Source: Doryteuthis pealeii | Lineage: Eukaryota; Mollusca; Cephalopoda; Myopsida; Loliginidae | Direction of reading: 5' to 3' | DNA: 64,000 nt | NCBI GenBank assembly: GCA_023376005.1 | Contig: CM042157.1 | Span: 91,945,793-92,009,792 of the forward strand | Shown: piece by piece, positions 61,080 to 64,000 of the stretch | Numbering within the stretch: position 1 is the first letter of the stretch | Layout of the letters: every line of letters begins with the position of its first letter | Made by a program: the position numbers and the translations under genes | The notes under the pieces: generated by a model | Database searches by the model: none | What the model saw: only the letters and a program-made list of their open reading frames with translations | What the model was told of the DNA's origin: nothing

Positions 61080-61680
61080 TTTTACAGAGACCAAAAATTT
61101 TAGCCAAATATTTAAGGGGGCTGGGGCTGTTTTACAATAGCCCGACTTCACCCATCTGTAATAGGAGTATGCAGTTCGCACCTTCTTCACAAGCTGGGAG
61201 AGGCCATCTTTGTTGGCTGTGTAAGTTGGGCCGACGCTGGTAATGATTATAAGGCCATTATCTCGGCTAATATAGTAATGACGGAATGGCAACACTGACA
61301 CTTTGACTCCTAACTTATGGCTTAAACAGGCGCGGTCGGAAGAGACCGCCTCACGATCAATCAAGCTGGCCATGGCAAGCTCTAGCACATATATAATTGG
61401 CCCACCGCTATTAGTAGGGACACGCCCTTTAATATATAGGCACCCCAAAAGCCTTTTTATCATATGGGTGCTTAGAGTGGACAGTTGTCTCTTGGGGCTC
61501 AGTGACGTTAAAATCTATCTGGGAGATATATAGTGAGGTTGCCAGTTCTGGAGGCTTGGGGAATGTGTAGCACCGCGCCTTCTATCTCCCTTAGCTGTAG
61601 ATCCTGGGTCCACTCTGGACCGCGGAGTGGTCAGTACTGTTTTGTAGGGGTCCCATCTATGGGTTAAATGAAAACATGAG
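61080..61680 (+). repeat. Dispersed repeat R1-like block plus SINE-like tail
   Basis: 61350-61420 (ACGATCAATCAAGCTGGCCA, AGCTCTAGCACATATATAAT) parallels 45657-45705. 61545-61680 (TCCACTCTGGACCGCGGAGT, CATCTATGGGTTAAATG) matches 46085-46235. The 173-residue minus frame across 60942-61463 does not resemble a known protein and overlaps the repeat. Confidence 0.5.
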
Positions 61681-62199
61681 TGTTATGATAATAAAAAAGA
61701 TTGAGAGTATCTAGTTAAGAATGATTGTTAATTCAAAATGTTTGGTGGCATTAAATGACGCCACTGGAGCGATTGATATGCGTAAAACAAAAACAAACGC
61801 AAACCCTTAAACCAACCATACGGTTATTGTTTTTTCTTAATTCATGATTGTTGTATCAAAAAAAAAAAAGAAGAAAAAAAAGAAAAACAAAAATAATATC
61901 TCATCATTACCAGATAAGCTAACCGTTTAATTAATTACTTGTTGAAGTCATTATATGGCCACTTGCTCATGCACACTAAATATCCAAGTAAGACGACAAT
62001 GAATGCTGGACAAGTAAGGCGATGAGGTCATAAGGTTGAAAAAAAAAATTTGTTCCCTTCCCCTGTGGACACATTACCACCATGGACAACAGTGAACTAG
62101 TTAGTCTAGTGGGAATCGAACTCGCTTCTAATGACACTTAGTAATGATGTCCAACAAATATAATCGCTCGAAAAAGCCTCCTACTGTTCGCAATAGTCA

Positions 62200-62465
62200 A
62201 AATAATACGCTAGCTTGTTTCTCCAGTTTGTCGTACGTAATCGCTTGACTCCCTGTCTCTCGTCCGCGTATTGTTTTTATACAGCCCGATCCTCTGTGAG
62301 AATTCGCATACGTGCATACCATTCTCGCCGGTTCGAGATCGCCCATTTATTAAAGTAGTGCTTACGAGCAGCCATGTTTCTTTCCTGCGCTGCAAAGCCT
62401 CCAGACTCGTCGGCGCTGGCTTTGTGTTTCCGAGGTACGTTTACTTTTCATTCATCTACAGTTAG
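62200..62465 (-). promoter_or_regulatory. GC-richer patch with a TATA-like box (minus strand)
   Basis: The region is clearly less AT-rich than its surroundings. On the minus strand TATAAAAACA lies at about 62281-62272, followed by GCGGACGAGAGACAGGGAGT. On the plus strand CCGAGGTACGTTTA could be a donor. It may be a promoter, a first exon or an LTR; none is proven. Confidence 0.2.
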
Positions 62466-62679
62466 TCTGACCCCGCAAAGACCGTACAGTCAATTGTTAA
62501 AACTGATTTCAACATTAAGATTACTCAACGCCCCCAGGGTTAACATACCCTAAAACGAAATTGAATTGTTATTTGTTTTTTTCTGATTCGATCTAATTTC
62601 GTATTGAAAAAATAAATAAATAACCGGACAAAAAAAAAAAAAAAAAAAAAACCTAATGAAAATAAGGATAAGCACTAGT

Positions 62680-62681
62680 TT

Positions 62682-62722
<41 letters not shown>

Positions 62723-62740
62723 GAGAGAGAGAGATACACA
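62680..62740 (+). repeat. (GA)n microsatellite
   Basis: AGAG tract with one interruption; poly(A) at 62630-62651 precedes it. Confidence 0.95.
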
Positions 62741-62809
62741 ATAAGACAGAGAAGAGAAGAAAAAAAAAATTCATACACAAATTTAAATTAATGTTCAAAC
62801 ATAAATAAA

Positions 62810-63660
62810 ATAAATAAATTTATTTGAATGATATTTTTCTTGATTAAATTTTTATTGACTTTTTTTTTCGTAAGAAAAGTTTTAAATTAAGATAAATAAA
62901 TAAATTTAATGAACGCACACACACACACAATAAGAGAAGAGGGTAGACCGCCATTTAGAGAGAGAGAGAGGGTAGACGCCATCAAAAGGGAGAGAGAGAG
63001 AGAGAGAGAGAGAGGGTAGACGCCATCAAAAGGGAGAGAGAGAGGGTAGACGCATCAAATAGGGAGAGAGAGAGAGAGGGAAATACAGAGTGGGATAAGG
63101 GAGATAATCAGTAAAAGTTCAATAGATAAGGAGCGAGTGACATTTAAAGAAAGAGAGAGAAGAGAAAGAGAGAGGGAGCTAATAGGGAGTGGTTGGAAAC
63201 AAATGAGAGAGAAAGGAGTATGTGTGTGAGAGGGAGTGAGATAAGATGAGAGAATGAAAGACAATGAGCGAGATCTAAAGAGAGAAGAGAGAGAAAAATA
63301 CAGAATGAGAAAGAGAAAGAAATTCACACACACAACAACAAAAATAAATAAATTTATTTGAATGATATTTTTATTTCTTAAATTTTTGACTTTTTTTTTT
63401 TTTTTTTTAAAGAAAAATTTAAATTAAGAGATAAAAAAAAAATAATACGTCCGTTTAATGAACGCACACACACACAAATGAGAGAGAGAAGAGAGAGAGA
63501 GAGAGAAGATGCCATTTAGAGAGAGGGAGAGAAGAGAGAAATACAGAGGGGGAAAGGGAGATAATCACGTAGAAAGTTCAATGATAAACTAATAATAAGG
63601 AGCGAGTGACATTTTAAAGAAAGAGAAAAGAGAAAGAGAGAGCCTCAAATTATTACACAC
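62810..63660 (+). repeat. Tandem duplication of a GA-rich block
   Basis: Two similar blocks. Block one (62810-63335): TTTATTTGAATGATATTTTT, TTTAATGAACGCACACAC, GAGAGAGGGTAGACGCCAT repeats, GGAGCGAGTGACATTTAAAG. Block two (63349-63650) has the same landmarks in the same order (63349, 63453, 63508 and 63598). Inside block one, GAGAGGGTAGACGCCATCAA is itself repeated 3-4 times. Confidence 0.85.
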
Positions 63661-64000
63661 AAAAAAAAATATCTTAATTCTGAAATTAAAATAAAATATC
63701 TTAAATTCAAAATTTGTTACACAATCAAATAAGCAGAAAAAGTTTGTTTTGTGTGTGTGAATATTTAATCCTTTCGACATCTTGTTATTTTAAAAGAAGA
63801 AAATTTTTGAAATTTCTCAAACTAATTTTCATTCACCATTTATAAAAATATTGTACAATATTTTAACGATCATCTTTGTCGAAAATTTTAGAGAAAGATT
63901 TTCAGATTTATCTTCGAAATTGAAATTTACTCTCAATGCAGATTTTTAAAAAATAACTTTATTAAAAAATTACTTTGAAATTTCACCTTACGAAAAAAAT

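Noticed and set aside
60942..61463. 173-residue minus-strand ORF
   Set aside because: Covers a dispersed repeat (R1-like) with no recognisable domain; open by chance in a GC-richer patch.

Overview
This window looks like non-genic sequence from an animal nuclear genome. It is AT-rich and full of (TA)n, (CA)n, (GA)n, poly(A/T) and poly(G), with tRNA-derived SINEs, decayed LINE tails, a mariner remnant, hAT- and piggyBac-type MITEs, hammerhead-like ribozyme motifs and very long satellite arrays. No bacterial-style gene is present. The mix of repeat families suggests a marine invertebrate, most likely a mollusc and perhaps a cephalopod; that is inference from repeat style only.

Layout. 1-2440: two inverted copies of a Ty3/Gypsy-like gag/zinc-knuckle/protease remnant around about two units of a 124-bp repeat. 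2603-3545: a segment found only in the first copy of the duplication. 3546-11243: a 7.7-kb duplicon (SINEs, LINE tails, mariner tail) ending at a 10-N gap (11244-11253). 11254-18913: about 62 copies of the 124-bp satellite. 18914-20389: a third gag/protease copy. 20390-28040: the second copy of the duplicon. 28041-30650: AT-rich, no gene seen. 30656-32422 (minus): the only host-gene candidate, a transmembrane exon plus a long Pro/Ser/Thr-rich tail exon, with broken frames. 33890-40623: a LINE ORF tail that runs straight into about 112 copies of a 59-bp satellite made from that same ORF. 41340-42730: (CA)n/(TA)n with a second 10-N gap. 43666-49570: MITEs, SINEs, a pyrimidine minisatellite and a 109-bp array grown from a LINE 3' end. 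50800-58860: minisatellites, a 123-bp palindrome, a hammerhead-ribozyme-like motif, SINEs and a possible solo LTR. 58870-64000: repeat fragments and GA-rich tandem duplications.

Main themes. All three large tandem arrays are attached to retroelement coding remnants; two of them (59 bp and 109 bp) are plainly amplified pieces of LINE 3' ends. The 124-bp repeat bounds the gag/protease block as inverted termini. Hammerhead-type cores recur near Penelope-like or SINE-like debris. A strong caveat is quality: the duplicon copies differ mostly by single-base indels, and 37300-42400 is indel-rich beside N10 gaps, so part of the window may be unpolished long-read gap filling or redundant assembly.
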